From: Acetobacteraceae bacterium
GTDB taxonomy: Bacteria; Pseudomonadota; Alphaproteobacteria; Acetobacterales; Acetobacteraceae
Direction of reading: 5' to 3'
Length of the DNA: 9,502 nucleotides
NCBI GenBank assembly: GCA_947478535.1
Contig: CANJXD010000198.1
Coordinates: 1-9,502, forward strand
Below the pieces are notes generated by a model. The model searched no databases, was not told the DNA's origin, and saw only the letters and a program-made list of their open reading frames with translations. Below, piece by piece: positions 1-5,897 of this stretch (position 1 is its first letter; every line of letters begins with the position of its first letter). Position numbers and translations under genes: made by a program.

Positions 1-70
1 CATTCAATACCTGAGGTCCAGGAGGCCCCTGCCTCCTGGCAGGGGGTGCAGGGGGACAGCGTCCCCCTGC
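1..70 (+). repeat. Double-hairpin repeat, copy 1, downstream of yejB
   Basis: Two adjacent perfect hairpins are visible. Hairpin A (18-39) has a 9-bp stem CCAGGAGGC/GCCTCCTGG with a 4-base loop. After an 8-base G-rich linker, hairpin B (48-70) has a 10-bp stem GCAGGGGGAC/GTCCCCCTGC with a 3-base AGC loop. Bases 4-19 resemble the flank of copy 3 (TCAAYACCTGRG followed by TCCA). The copy begins 20 bases beyond the yejB stop codon, and the flank is cut by the window edge. There is no T-run after either hairpin on either strand, so it is not a classical intrinsic terminator, although it could protect the 3' end of the yejB message or separate it from a following yejE. Confidence 0.85.
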
Positions 71-90
71 AAGACCGCACCACACCCCCA

Positions 91-1203
91 TCACCGGCGC
101 GCCTCGAAGTCGATGCGGGGGTCGACGATGGTATACATGACGTCGCCGACAATCTGCATGACGAGGCCGAGCAGGGTGAAGATGTAGAGCGTGGCGAACA
201 TGATGGGGTAGTCGCGGCGGATGGCGGCTTCGAAGCCGAGCAGGCCAAGCCCATCCAGCGAGAAGACGATTTCCACCAGAAGCGCGCCGGTGAACAGGAT
301 GCCGATGAAGGCGGCGGGGAAGCCGGCGATGATCAGCAGCATCGCGTTGCGGAAGACGTGGCCGTAGAGCACCTGGTTTTCCGTATTGCCCTTGGCGCGG
401 GCGGTGACGACGTATTGCTTGCCGATCTCATCGAGGAAGCTGTTCTTCGTCAGCATCACCAGCCCCGCGAAGCCGCCGATCACCAGCGCCAGCGTCGGCA
501 GCACCATGTGCCAGGCATAGTCGATCGCGCGTTCCCAGAACGGCCACAACTCGCTGCCGGAGGTCGCGAGCCCGCGCAGCGGAAACCACTGGAGAAACGA
601 CCCGCCGGCGAACAGCACGACGAGCAGAATCGCGAACAGAAACCCCGGCACCGCGTAGCCCACCAGCACCACGGCCGAGGTCCAGAGATCGAAGCGGGAG
701 CCGTCCCGGACCGCCTTGCGGATGCCGAGCGGGATGGAGACGAGGTAGATGATCAGCGTGGACCACAGGCCGAGGCTGATGGAAACCGGCATCTTCTCCA
801 GAATCAGGTCCACCACCGGACGGTCGCGGAACAGGCTGCGGCCGAAATCGAAGGTGAGGTAGCCGACGATCATCTCCTGGAACCGGACATGCGCGGGCTT
901 GTCGAAGCCGAACATCTTCTCGATGTCCCGCACGATGGCCGGGTCCAGCCCCCGCGCGCCGCGATAATTGCCCGAAGGCCCGTCACTGCCGGTCGCCGCG
1001 GGGCCGGAACCGCCGGGCTGGCGCGTCTCGCCGGAGCCCTCGCCGGTCAGCCGGCCCATCGTCTGCCCCTCGCCCTTCAACTCGGCGAGCATCTGCTCCA
1101 CCGGACCACCCGGGGCGAACTGCACGACGGCGAAATTGATGAGGATGATGCCGAACAAGGTCGGCACGACGAGCAACAATCGCCGGAAGATGTAAGCGGC
1201 CAT
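91..1203 (-). CDS. yejB: YejB-like ABC transporter inner-membrane permease
   Basis: This is one of the two membrane permeases of a Yej-type (peptide/microcin C) importer, which passes peptides delivered by a YejA-like binding protein across the inner membrane. The 370-residue length is close to E. coli YejB (about 364). The first hydrophobic segment is at about residues 8-30, followed by a long glycine-rich periplasmic stretch (about 40-85) ending in [10 protein letters not shown], and then further membrane segments at about 140-165, 175-200, 232-252, 285-312 and 335-357. The EAA-type loop that contacts the ATPase is TARAKG...HVFRNA (267-287), and the C-terminus [11 protein letters not shown] is typical of the family. 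The ATG at 1203 gives the family's usual N-terminus ([17 protein letters not shown]). No Shine-Dalgarno is evident before it, and a repeat hairpin ends only 19 bases upstream. yejA lies upstream in the same direction; yejE and yejF are not in the window. Seen: motifs and length. Inferred: substrate. Confidence 0.93.
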   Translation of the reverse strand: MAAYIFRRLLLVVPTLFGIILINFAVVQFAPGGPVEQMLAELKGEGQTMGRLTGEGSGETRQPGGSGPAATGSDGPSGNYRGARGLDPAIVRDIEKMFGFDKPAHVRFQEMIVGYLTFDFGRSLFRDRPVVDLILEKMPVSISLGLWSTLIIYLVSIPLGIRKAVRDGSRFDLWTSAVVLVGYAVPGFLFAILLVVLFAGGSFLQWFPLRGLATSGSELWPFWERAIDYAWHMVLPTLALVIGGFAGLVMLTKNSFLDEIGKQYVVTARAKGNTENQVLYGHVFRNAMLLIIAGFPAAFIGILFTGALLVEIVFSLDGLGLLGFEAAIRRDYPIMFATLYIFTLLGLVMQIVGDVMYTIVDPRIDFEARR

Positions 1204-1222
1204 GAGGGTGCGCTAGCGGCCC

Positions 1223-1275
1223 GCAGGGGGACGCCGTCCCCCTGCACCCCCTGCCAGGAGCCAGTGGGCTCCTGG
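1223..1275 (-). repeat. Double-hairpin repeat, copy 2, upstream of yejB
   Basis: This is the same unit as copy 1 in reverse orientation. Hairpin B (1223-1245) has the 10-bp stem GCAGGGGGAC/GTCCCCCTGC; an 8-base linker follows; hairpin A (1254-1275) has a 9-bp stem CCAGGAGCC/GGCTCCTGG with a 4-base loop. Relative to copy 1, one G-C pair of hairpin A is swapped to C-G with both partners changed, and the three-base loop of hairpin B changes from AGC to GGC when read in the same sense. In the yejA-yejB transcript the element lies just before the yejB start codon. Confidence 0.88.
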
Positions 1276-1286
1276 ACCTCGTGAAA

Positions 1287-1362
1287 AGGGCAGGCGGGAG
1301 GAGGGGCATTGCGCGCCCTTCGGACCATGCGTCCGTTCCATGCCCCTCCTCCCGCCTGCCCT
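1287..1362. repeat. 23-bp perfect inverted repeat at the centre of the yejA-yejB gap
   Basis: The arms 1287-1309 and 1340-1362 are exact reverse complements (core GGCAGGCGGGAGGAGGGG) around a 30-base loop. The loop holds a small hairpin of its own, CGGAC/GTCCG at 1321-1335 with a 5-base loop. Each arm continues outward into a double-hairpin unit (copy 2 to the left, copy 3 to the right), so the arms are best read as the conserved inner ends of two repeat units placed head to head. The whole composite spans about 1223-1429. A stem this long and perfect would fold stably in RNA and could extrude in DNA. Confidence 0.9.
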
Positions 1363-1375
1363 CAACACCTGGGTT

Positions 1376-1429
1376 CCAAGGGCCCGCTGGCCCTTGGCCG
1401 GGGAGCGCGAGGGGGCGGCGCCCCCTCGC
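1376..1429 (+). repeat. Double-hairpin repeat, copy 3 (divergent sequence), downstream of yejA
   Basis: The architecture is the same as copies 1 and 2, but the sequence differs. Hairpin A (1376-1397) has a 9-bp stem CCAAGGGCC/GGCCCTTGG with a CGCT loop; a 9-base G-rich linker follows; hairpin B (1407-1429) has a 10-bp stem GCGAGGGGGC/GCCCCCTCGC with a GGC loop. Stem lengths, loop lengths and order are preserved, and every stem difference from the other copies is matched by a change in the partner base. It starts 16 bases beyond the yejA stop codon and faces away from copy 2. Confidence 0.85.
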
Positions 1430-1445
1430 AGGCCACCCGCGCCCC

Positions 1446-3302
1446 TCACAGGGCCCGCCTCGCATCCGCCAGCGCCCGTTCACGGGTCGGCTCGATCCAC
1501 CAGCTATCGAGTCCGAGTCCGTAGCGGGGGTTGCGTTCGGGGCGGCCGAACTTGTCCCAATAGGCGACGCGGAAGGTACGGTTGTGCCATTGCGGGATGA
1601 CGTAGTTGTTCCACAGCAGCACGCGGTCCAGCGCCCGGGTGCGGGCGATGAGCTGGTCGCGATCCGGCGCGTTGACGACGAGCTCGACCAGCTCGTCGAT
1701 CGCGGGGTCGCAGATGCCGGCGACGTTCTGGCTGCCGTTCTCCTGCGCCTTGGCGCAGGTCCAGTAATCCCGCTGTTCATTGCCGGGGGACAGCGACTGC
1801 CCCATCACATCGACGGTCATGTCGTAGTCGAAGGCGTCGGTGCGGGCCTGGTATTGCGAGGGGTCCACGGTGCGGACGCGGACCGACATGCCGAGCCGTT
1901 CGAGCGCCTGGACATAGGGCAGCGCGATGCGTTCGAAGGTGGCGCCGTTCAGCAGGATCTCGAATTCGAAGCGCTGGTTGCGGGCATTGACGAGGCGGCG
2001 GTCCTGCACGCGCCAGCCGGCTTCCTGCAACAGCGCCAGGGCGCGGCGCAGGCCCTCGCGGTTGTTGCCGGAGCCATCGGTGGTGGGCAGGCGATATTCG
2101 GCGTTGAAGACCGTCTCCGGCACCCGCCCGCGGAAGCGATCCAGCACGGCGAGTTCGGCGCCGGTGGGCAGGCCCGTCGCGGCGAAGTCAGAGTTCGAGA
2201 AGAAGGAGTTGGTGCGGGCGTAGGCGCCGTAGAACAGGTTTGCGTTCATCCATTCGAAGTCGAAGACCTCGATCAGAGCGCGGCGGACGCGGGCATCCAG
2301 GAACATCGGGCGGCGCAGGTTAACGGCGAAGGCCTGCATGCCGGTTGGCAATTCGTGGCGGATCTCGTCGCGCTTCACCAGGTTGCGGCGGACGGCGGGG
2401 AAGTCATAGGCCGTGGCCCAGTCGCGGGCGACGTTCTCGGTGCGGAAGTCGATCTGCCCGGCCTTGAAGGCTTCCAGCGCGACGGTGGTGTCGCGGAAAT
2501 ACTCATAGCGCTGCACGTCGAAATTCTGCGTGCCCTTGGCGATGTTGAGGTCCCGCGCCCACCAGTTTTCCACCCGCCGATAGACCAGGCTGCGCCCGGC
2601 CTCGAAGCGTTCGAGGCGATAGGGGCCGGAGCCCAGCGGCGGTTCCAGCAGCGGGCGGGCGAAATCCTTCCCCTCCCACCAATGCGCGGGCAACACCGGC
2701 ATCTGGCCGAGGATGAGGGCGAGTTCGCGGTTCTCGTTGCTGCGGAACTTGAAGGTCACGCGGCGCTCGGATTCCGCCACCACCTCCGTCACGTCGCCCC
2801 AGTAGGAACGGTAGAAGGGCCTGCCATGGGTGCGCAGGGCGTTGAAGGTGAAGACGACATCGGCGGCGGTGACGGGGCGGCCATCATGCCAGCGCGCGCC
2901 CGGGTTCAGATCGAAGCTGATGCCGAGGCGGTCGGCCGGCAGGTCGATCCATTGGGCGAGGTAGCCGTACTCCGTGTTCGGCTCGTCGGCGCTTTCCTTC
3001 AGCAGCGTGTCGTACAGCAGCCCGAGGCCGACGGCGGCGGTGCCGCGCAGCACGAACTGGTTGAAGCTGTCGAAGGAGCCCAGCGCGGTCAGGGCGATTT
3101 CCCCGCCCTTGGGGGCGTTGGGGTTCACCCAGGGGAAATGCGGAAAATCCGCCGGCAGCGATGGCTGGCCCAGCAGGGACAGCGCGTGGGTGCGCACCGC
3201 TTCCCCGGGGGCGGCGCTGCCGCCGGCGGGGGTCACGGCTTGCGAGACCCCGGGCGCGAGGCCCAGGGCGGCGGAGAGGGAGAGCAGATCGCGGCGGCGC
3301 AT
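1446..3302 (-). CDS. yejA: YejA-like periplasmic oligopeptide-binding protein (ABC importer)
   Basis: This is an extracellular solute-binding protein of family 5 that captures peptides or peptide-like compounds in the periplasm and hands them to YejB/YejE. The protein has 618 residues, usual for the family. Residues 1-22 (MRRRDLLSLSAALG...SQA) form a signal peptide with a twin-arginine-like RRRDLL, suggesting export by Tat or Sec. The YejA signature WVNPNAPKGG is at 58-67, followed by a FDSFNQF segment and the family-5 elements ARWHDGRPVTAADVVFTFNA and GSGPYRLERFEAGRSLVYRR. The C-terminal lobe contains LWNNYVIPQWHN. The ATG at 3302 fits the leader. No Shine-Dalgarno lies at normal distance; the nearest purine-rich sequence, GGAGG, is more than 20 bases upstream beyond a small hairpin. 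The gene follows hisN by 47 bases and precedes yejB by 242 bases. In E. coli YejABEF imports microcin C; the natural substrate here is unknown. Confidence 0.93.
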   Translation of the reverse strand: MRRRDLLSLSAALGLAPGVSQAVTPAGGSAAPGEAVRTHALSLLGQPSLPADFPHFPWVNPNAPKGGEIALTALGSFDSFNQFVLRGTAAVGLGLLYDTLLKESADEPNTEYGYLAQWIDLPADRLGISFDLNPGARWHDGRPVTAADVVFTFNALRTHGRPFYRSYWGDVTEVVAESERRVTFKFRSNENRELALILGQMPVLPAHWWEGKDFARPLLEPPLGSGPYRLERFEAGRSLVYRRVENWWARDLNIAKGTQNFDVQRYEYFRDTTVALEAFKAGQIDFRTENVARDWATAYDFPAVRRNLVKRDEIRHELPTGMQAFAVNLRRPMFLDARVRRALIEVFDFEWMNANLFYGAYARTNSFFSNSDFAATGLPTGAELAVLDRFRGRVPETVFNAEYRLPTTDGSGNNREGLRRALALLQEAGWRVQDRRLVNARNQRFEFEILLNGATFERIALPYVQALERLGMSVRVRTVDPSQYQARTDAFDYDMTVDVMGQSLSPGNEQRDYWTCAKAQENGSQNVAGICDPAIDELVELVVNAPDRDQLIARTRALDRVLLWNNYVIPQWHNRTFRVAYWDKFGRPERNPRYGLGLDSWWIEPTRERALADARRAL

Positions 3303-3313
3303 GACAACAGTTT

Positions 3314-3331
3314 GGGGGCTTCCCCCCTCCG
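3314..3331 (-). promoter_or_regulatory. Purine-rich ribosome-site candidate followed by a small hairpin before yejA
   Basis: On the minus strand, GGAGG (3327-3331) runs into a hairpin GGGGG-AAG-CCCCC (3314-3326), followed by 11 bases to the yejA ATG. Folding the hairpin would bring the GGAGG to near-normal distance from the start. This is the only Shine-Dalgarno-like sequence before yejA. The functional reading is a guess; the palindrome and the spacing are seen directly. Confidence 0.25.
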
Positions 3332-3349
3332 CGACAACGGCCCGCGCGC

Positions 3350-4132
3350 TTATCCCACCAACAGCCCGGAAGTTTCAGCCAGCAAGGCGCGGTCGCCGAG
3401 CGCGAGAACGGTGCCATCGCTGTCCAGGCGCAGCGGGCGGCCGGCCCAATCCGTGCAGCTTCCGCCGGCACCTTCGATGATGGGCACCAGCGCCGCCCAG
3501 TCCCAGGGCTTCATCGTGGCATCCACCACAGCATCCACCAGGCCGAGCGCGAGCAGGCCATAGGCGTAGCAGTCGCCCCCCCAGGTCGTGCGGCGCGCGG
3601 CGGCCTTCACCGCGGCGAAGCGGGGCGCGGTGTCCGCGTCGAACATGTCGGGGGAGGTACAGGACAGCTCGGCATCGCCAAGCCGCGCGCAGGGCCGGCA
3701 CCCGATGGCACCGCCCATGGTGGAGCGGAATTCGGTGCGCTGTCCGTCAATGCCGATCCAGCGTTCGCCGGTGGCGGGCTGGTCGATCAGGCCGAGCACG
3801 GGCCGGCCTCGATGCAGCAGGCCGATCAGGGTGCCGAATAACGGGCGGCCGGTGACGAAGGCGCGGGTGCCGTCGATGGGGTCCAGCACCCAGACCCATT
3901 CGGCGTCCGGCCGGGTTTCCCCATACTCCTCTCCGATCACGCCGTGGTCGGGGTGGCGTTCGGCGATCAGGGCGCGAATGACGCGTTCCGCGGCCTTGTC
4001 GGCCTCGGTCACGGGGCTTGCGTCGCCCTTCGCCTCAACGAGCAGCTGGGAGCGGAACAGCGGCCGGATGACGGCACCGGCCGCTTCCGCCGCCGCCTCC
4101 GCCGTGGCGCGAAAGGCGGAGGCCGGGCTCAT
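3350..4132 (-). CDS. hisN: HisN-type histidinol-phosphatase (inositol-monophosphatase family)
   Basis: This is a Mg-dependent phosphatase expected to hydrolyse L-histidinol phosphate to L-histidinol in histidine synthesis; many alphaproteobacteria use this IMPase-fold enzyme in place of HisB-N or a PHP enzyme. The length of 260 residues is normal. The metal-site motifs are complete: GEEYGE (67-72), DPIDGT (84-89) and WDWAALVP (from 210, with metal ligand D211) followed by EGAGG. The segment WGGDCYAYGLLALGLVD is closer to HisN than to SuhB or CysQ, which favours histidinol phosphate over inositol phosphate or PAP. The ATG at 4132 starts 7 bases after the stop of the cytochrome gene, with no clear Shine-Dalgarno, so translational coupling is likely. 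CysQ or generic IMPase activity cannot be excluded. Confidence 0.87.
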   Translation of the reverse strand: MSPASAFRATAEAAAEAAGAVIRPLFRSQLLVEAKGDASPVTEADKAAERVIRALIAERHPDHGVIGEEYGETRPDAEWVWVLDPIDGTRAFVTGRPLFGTLIGLLHRGRPVLGLIDQPATGERWIGIDGQRTEFRSTMGGAIGCRPCARLGDAELSCTSPDMFDADTAPRFAAVKAAARRTTWGGDCYAYGLLALGLVDAVVDATMKPWDWAALVPIIEGAGGSCTDWAGRPLRLDSDGTVLALGDRALLAETSGLLVG

Positions 4133-4139
4133 CCGCGGA

Positions 4140-4676
4140 TCAGGGCAGCGGGACGGGCGAAGCCGCCAGGCTGCGCAGATAGGCGATCAGGTCCGCGCGC
4201 TGGCCGGCATTATTCAGGCCGGCGAAGGCCATGCGGGTGCCGGCCACGGCGGCGGCCGGGCGGGCGATGAAGGCGTTCAGCTCCTCATACCCCCAGGGCT
4301 TGTCGGCATAGGCGCGCATGCCGGCGGAGTAGTTGAACCCCGCGGCCTGGGCGTGGTTCTTGCCGACGACGCCATAGAGGTTCGGGCCGACGCCGTTCGG
4401 GCCGCCGGACGCGAAATTGTGGCAGGAGGCGCAGAGCCGCCCAGCCACGGCGCGGCCGTTGTCAGGATTGGCCGCGGCCAGCAGCGGGCCGATCGGCTCC
4501 AGCGCCGCGGGAGCGGCGGCGACTGGTGCGGCAGCGGCAGGCGCTTCCGGCGCCGCAAGCGCACTGCGCTCCAGCTTCTTGGGGTGGACGATGAGATCGC
4601 CGACGAGGCCGGCGACCATGAAGGTGATACCCGCCGTCAGCACCGCTGCGGCCACCTTGTTGACTTCCAGACTCAT
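4140..4676 (-). CDS. cycM: Membrane-anchored class I cytochrome c (CycM / c552-type)
   Basis: This is an electron carrier tethered to the periplasmic face of the inner membrane, expected to pass electrons from the bc1 complex to a terminal oxidase. The start chosen is the ATG at 4676 (178 residues, MSLEVNK...), which matches the usual CycM N-terminus and has AAGGG 11 bases upstream (4688-4692). An in-frame GTG at 4688 would add four residues but overlaps that AAGGG. An uncleaved anchor lies at about residues 8-30, followed by an Ala/Pro-rich linker (about 38-65). Haem attachment is CASCH (82-86), and the Met ligand is M149 in GTRMAFAG. It is the first gene of the leftward operon, 7 bases before hisN. 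A 24-base inverted repeat lies in its leader at 4706-4729. Confidence 0.9.
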   Translation of the reverse strand: MSLEVNKVAAAVLTAGITFMVAGLVGDLIVHPKKLERSALAAPEAPAAAAPVAAAPAALEPIGPLLAAANPDNGRAVAGRLCASCHNFASGGPNGVGPNLYGVVGKNHAQAAGFNYSAGMRAYADKPWGYEELNAFIARPAAAVAGTRMAFAGLNNAGQRADLIAYLRSLAASPVPLP

Positions 4677-4705
4677 CCTGGAATGCACCCTTCAGGAGCG
4701 ATCCG

Positions 4706-4729
4706 CCGGCCGCCATGCGCGGCGGCTGG
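4706..4729 (-). other. Hairpin in the cytochrome c leader
   Basis: GCCGCC (4709-4714) and GGCGGC (4721-4726) are complementary around a 6-base loop. Two more G-C pairs lie beyond one mismatch (4706-4707 with 4728-4729). It sits 13 bases upstream of the AAGGG ribosome-site candidate. Such short GC hairpins can occur by chance in DNA of this composition. Confidence 0.3.
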
Positions 4730-4764
4730 ACGAAGCTGCGATATTGCGAAGCGACAGGCCGGGC

Positions 4765-4792
4765 TTGCGCCCTTCCCTACCTGCCGTAAAAC
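4765..4792 (+). promoter_or_regulatory. Possible sigma-70 promoter for pheA
   Basis: TTGCGC (4765-4770) and TAAAAC (4787-4792) are separated by 16 bases and lie about 75 bases before the pheA start. Each hexamer is a partial match to consensus. It overlaps in transcript space with the leftward candidate at 4800-4828. Confidence 0.35.
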
Positions 4793-4799
4793 CCGCGCG

Positions 4800-4828
4800 A
4801 ACATAGAGGCGGCGGCGGTCTGCGACAA
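4800..4828 (-). promoter_or_regulatory. Possible sigma-70 promoter for the cytochrome c-hisN-yejAB operon
   Basis: Read on the minus strand, TTGTCG (4828-4823) and TATGTT (4805-4800) are exactly 17 bases apart, each matching four of six consensus positions. Transcription would start near 4793, giving a leader of about 115 bases before the cytochrome start. No other candidate of this quality was found in the 191-base divergent region. Confidence 0.45.
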
Positions 4829-4867
4829 CCCGGCGCGGACACCCCTCGCAGGACCTCCGGTACGAAA

Positions 4868-5761
4868 ATGACATCCGATCACGCCGCCGCTGGACAGAAC
4901 GCAGGCAAGGGTGAAGGCATTATTGCCTTCCAGGGCCTTCCCGGCGCCTATTCCGACCTCGCCTGCCGCCAGGCCTATCCCGGCTGGACCACCCTGCCCT
5001 GCCCGTCCTTCGAGGCGGCGATGGATGCGGTGCGGGAGGGCCGCGCCGGACTCGCCATGCTGCCCTGCGAGAATTCACTGGCCGGCCGGGTGCCTGACAT
5101 CCATCGCCTGTTGCCGGATAGCGGCCTGCATGTGGTGGGCGAGCATTTCGAACGGGTGGAACACTGCCTGCTGGCCCCGAAGGGCGCCACCATCGCCACG
5201 CTGAAGCGCGCCCACAGCCACCCCGTCGCCCTAGGCCAGGTGCTGAAGGTGCTGAAGGAGTTGAACCTTACCGCAGTGATCGAGGCCGATACCGCCGGCG
5301 CCGCGCACCTCATCGCCGAGCGTGGCGGGGTGGAGGACGCGGCCATCGCGAGCGAACTCGCCGCCGAGATCTATGGGCTGGAAGTGCTGCGCCGGAATGT
5401 CGAGGACGCCGCCCACAACACCACCCGCTTCTATGTTTGCCGCACCAGCCCCCTGGCACCCCCCTTCACCGAGGGCGACTGGGTGACCAGCTTCGTCTTC
5501 CGCGTGAAAAACATCCCGGCCGCGCTTTACAAGGCGCTGGGCGGCTTCGCCACGAATGGCGTGAACATGACCAAGCTGGAAAGCTACATGGTCGGCGGCG
5601 CCTTCACCGCGACGCAGTTCCTGGCCGATGTCGATGGCCGGCCGGATGACCCCGCCCTCGCGCGGGCGCTGGAGGAACTGGCCTTCTTCTCCGCCGATCT
5701 GCGCATTCTCGGTACGTATCGCGCACATCCCTACCGGCTGGCGCAGCGCGAGGGGAATTGA
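4868..5761 (+). CDS. pheA: Prephenate dehydratase (monofunctional, with ACT domain)
   Basis: The enzyme converts prephenate to phenylpyruvate in the cytoplasm, the committed step of phenylalanine synthesis. The length is 297 residues. The catalytic PDT domain spans about 17-195: FQGLPGAYS (21-29), PCENS (66-70), HSHPVALGQ (116-124) and the essential TRF motif (186-188, in NTTRF). A regulatory ACT domain follows (about 206-290), with GVNMTKLESYMVGGAF, the alphaproteobacterial form in which ESY replaces the enterobacterial ESRP; it should bind phenylalanine for feedback inhibition. There is no chorismate mutase domain. The ATG at 4868 has AGGA (4850-4853) about 14 bases upstream, rather far. 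It is divergent from the cytochrome gene. The TGA is followed by a weak GCGCG/CGCGC hairpin (5763-5780) without a T-run. Confidence 0.95.
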   Translation: MTSDHAAAGQNAGKGEGIIAFQGLPGAYSDLACRQAYPGWTTLPCPSFEAAMDAVREGRAGLAMLPCENSLAGRVPDIHRLLPDSGLHVVGEHFERVEHCLLAPKGATIATLKRAHSHPVALGQVLKVLKELNLTAVIEADTAGAAHLIAERGGVEDAAIASELAAEIYGLEVLRRNVEDAAHNTTRFYVCRTSPLAPPFTEGDWVTSFVFRVKNIPAALYKALGGFATNGVNMTKLESYMVGGAFTATQFLADVDGRPDDPALARALEELAFFSADLRILGTYRAHPYRLAQREGN

Positions 5762-5780
5762 AGCGCGATCGAGAGCGCGC

Positions 5781-5831
5781 AAAAATTGCCTATTCGGTGA
5801 TTTTTTCTAAAAAATAATTCCTCTTGCGAAT
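5781..5831. other. AT-rich island with symmetrical A/T tracts
   Basis: Within very GC-rich surroundings this stretch is mostly A and T. It includes TTTTTT-CT-AAAAAA (5801-5814), a near-perfect palindrome that on its own would be curved and easily melted DNA. A loose sigma-70 match exists inside it (TTGCCT 5786-5791 and TAAAAA 5808-5813, 16 apart). It lies immediately upstream of the sigma-54 promoter and may serve as a bendable region, an alternative promoter, or the pheA 3' boundary. Confidence 0.5.
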
Positions 5832-5835
5832 TGCA

Positions 5836-5851
5836 AGGCATGCTTCTTGCC
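5836..5851 (+). promoter_or_regulatory. Sigma-54 (RpoN) promoter before the GlmU-like gene
   Basis: The sequence AGGCATGCTTCTTGCC matches the sigma-54 consensus TGGCACG-N4-TTGCW. It has GG at 5837-5838, exactly ten bases, then GC at 5849-5850, with GGCA and TTGC intact and mismatches at the first T, the C of CAC and the last W. Transcription would start near 5862, about 36 bases before the ATG, leaving the GGAGG ribosome site inside the message. An inverted TTGC/GCAA pair (5824-5836) abuts it upstream. An enhancer-binding regulator would be needed; none is in the window. Confidence 0.55.
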
Positions 5852-5885
5852 CCAAGCCCTCCGCCGCCGCGTTTCGCGGCCGGCC

Positions 5886-5890
5886 GGAGG
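5886..5890 (+). promoter_or_regulatory. Ribosome-binding site fixing the GlmU-like start
   Basis: GGAGG lies 7 bases before the ATG at 5898. This supports that start over the upstream in-frame TTG at 5847, which lies inside the sigma-54 -12 element, and over the out-of-frame ATG at 5894. Confidence 0.8.
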
Positions 5891-5897
5891 ATCATGC

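Noticed and set aside
18..70. Copy 1 double hairpin as a rho-independent terminator for yejB
   Set aside because: No T-run follows the stems on the minus strand, and the same unit also occurs inside the operon between yejA and yejB.
46..1284. 412-codon plus-strand frame opposite yejB
   Set aside because: It is the antisense shadow of a well-supported permease, rich in Asp, Glu, His and Gln as typical for shadows of hydrophobic genes, with no family motif.
1223..1429. Composite inverted repeat as a CRISPR array or insertion-sequence remnant
   Set aside because: There are no regular spacers, no transposase fragment and no flanking target duplication; the structure is of paired hairpins.
1077..1449. 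Short frames across the repeat region that read as Gly/Pro/Arg-rich proteins
   Set aside because: Their codons simply translate the palindromic repeats. No ribosome site or family motif is present; such calls are a common annotation artefact of GC-rich repeats.
3303..3338. GACAAC direct repeat pair (3303-3308 and 3333-3338) as an operator or attachment site
   Set aside because: Six bases in two copies 30 bases apart is easily due to chance, and there is no mobile-element gene nearby.
1281..3563. Very long plus-strand open frame (760 codons) opposite yejA
   Set aside because: It is antisense to a clear YejA protein. The translation is low-complexity in style and lacks recognisable motifs, and long antisense frames are expected where codon third positions are almost all G or C.
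4677..4688. GTG start at 4688 for the cytochrome c
   Set aside because: It would overlap its own ribosome site, and the ATG at 4676 gives the family's usual MSLEVNK N-terminus.
5847..5897. TTG start at 5847 for the GlmU-like gene
   Set aside because: It lies within the sigma-54 -12 element and upstream of the predicted transcript start, and has no ribosome site, whereas ATG 5898 has GGAGG at 7 bases.
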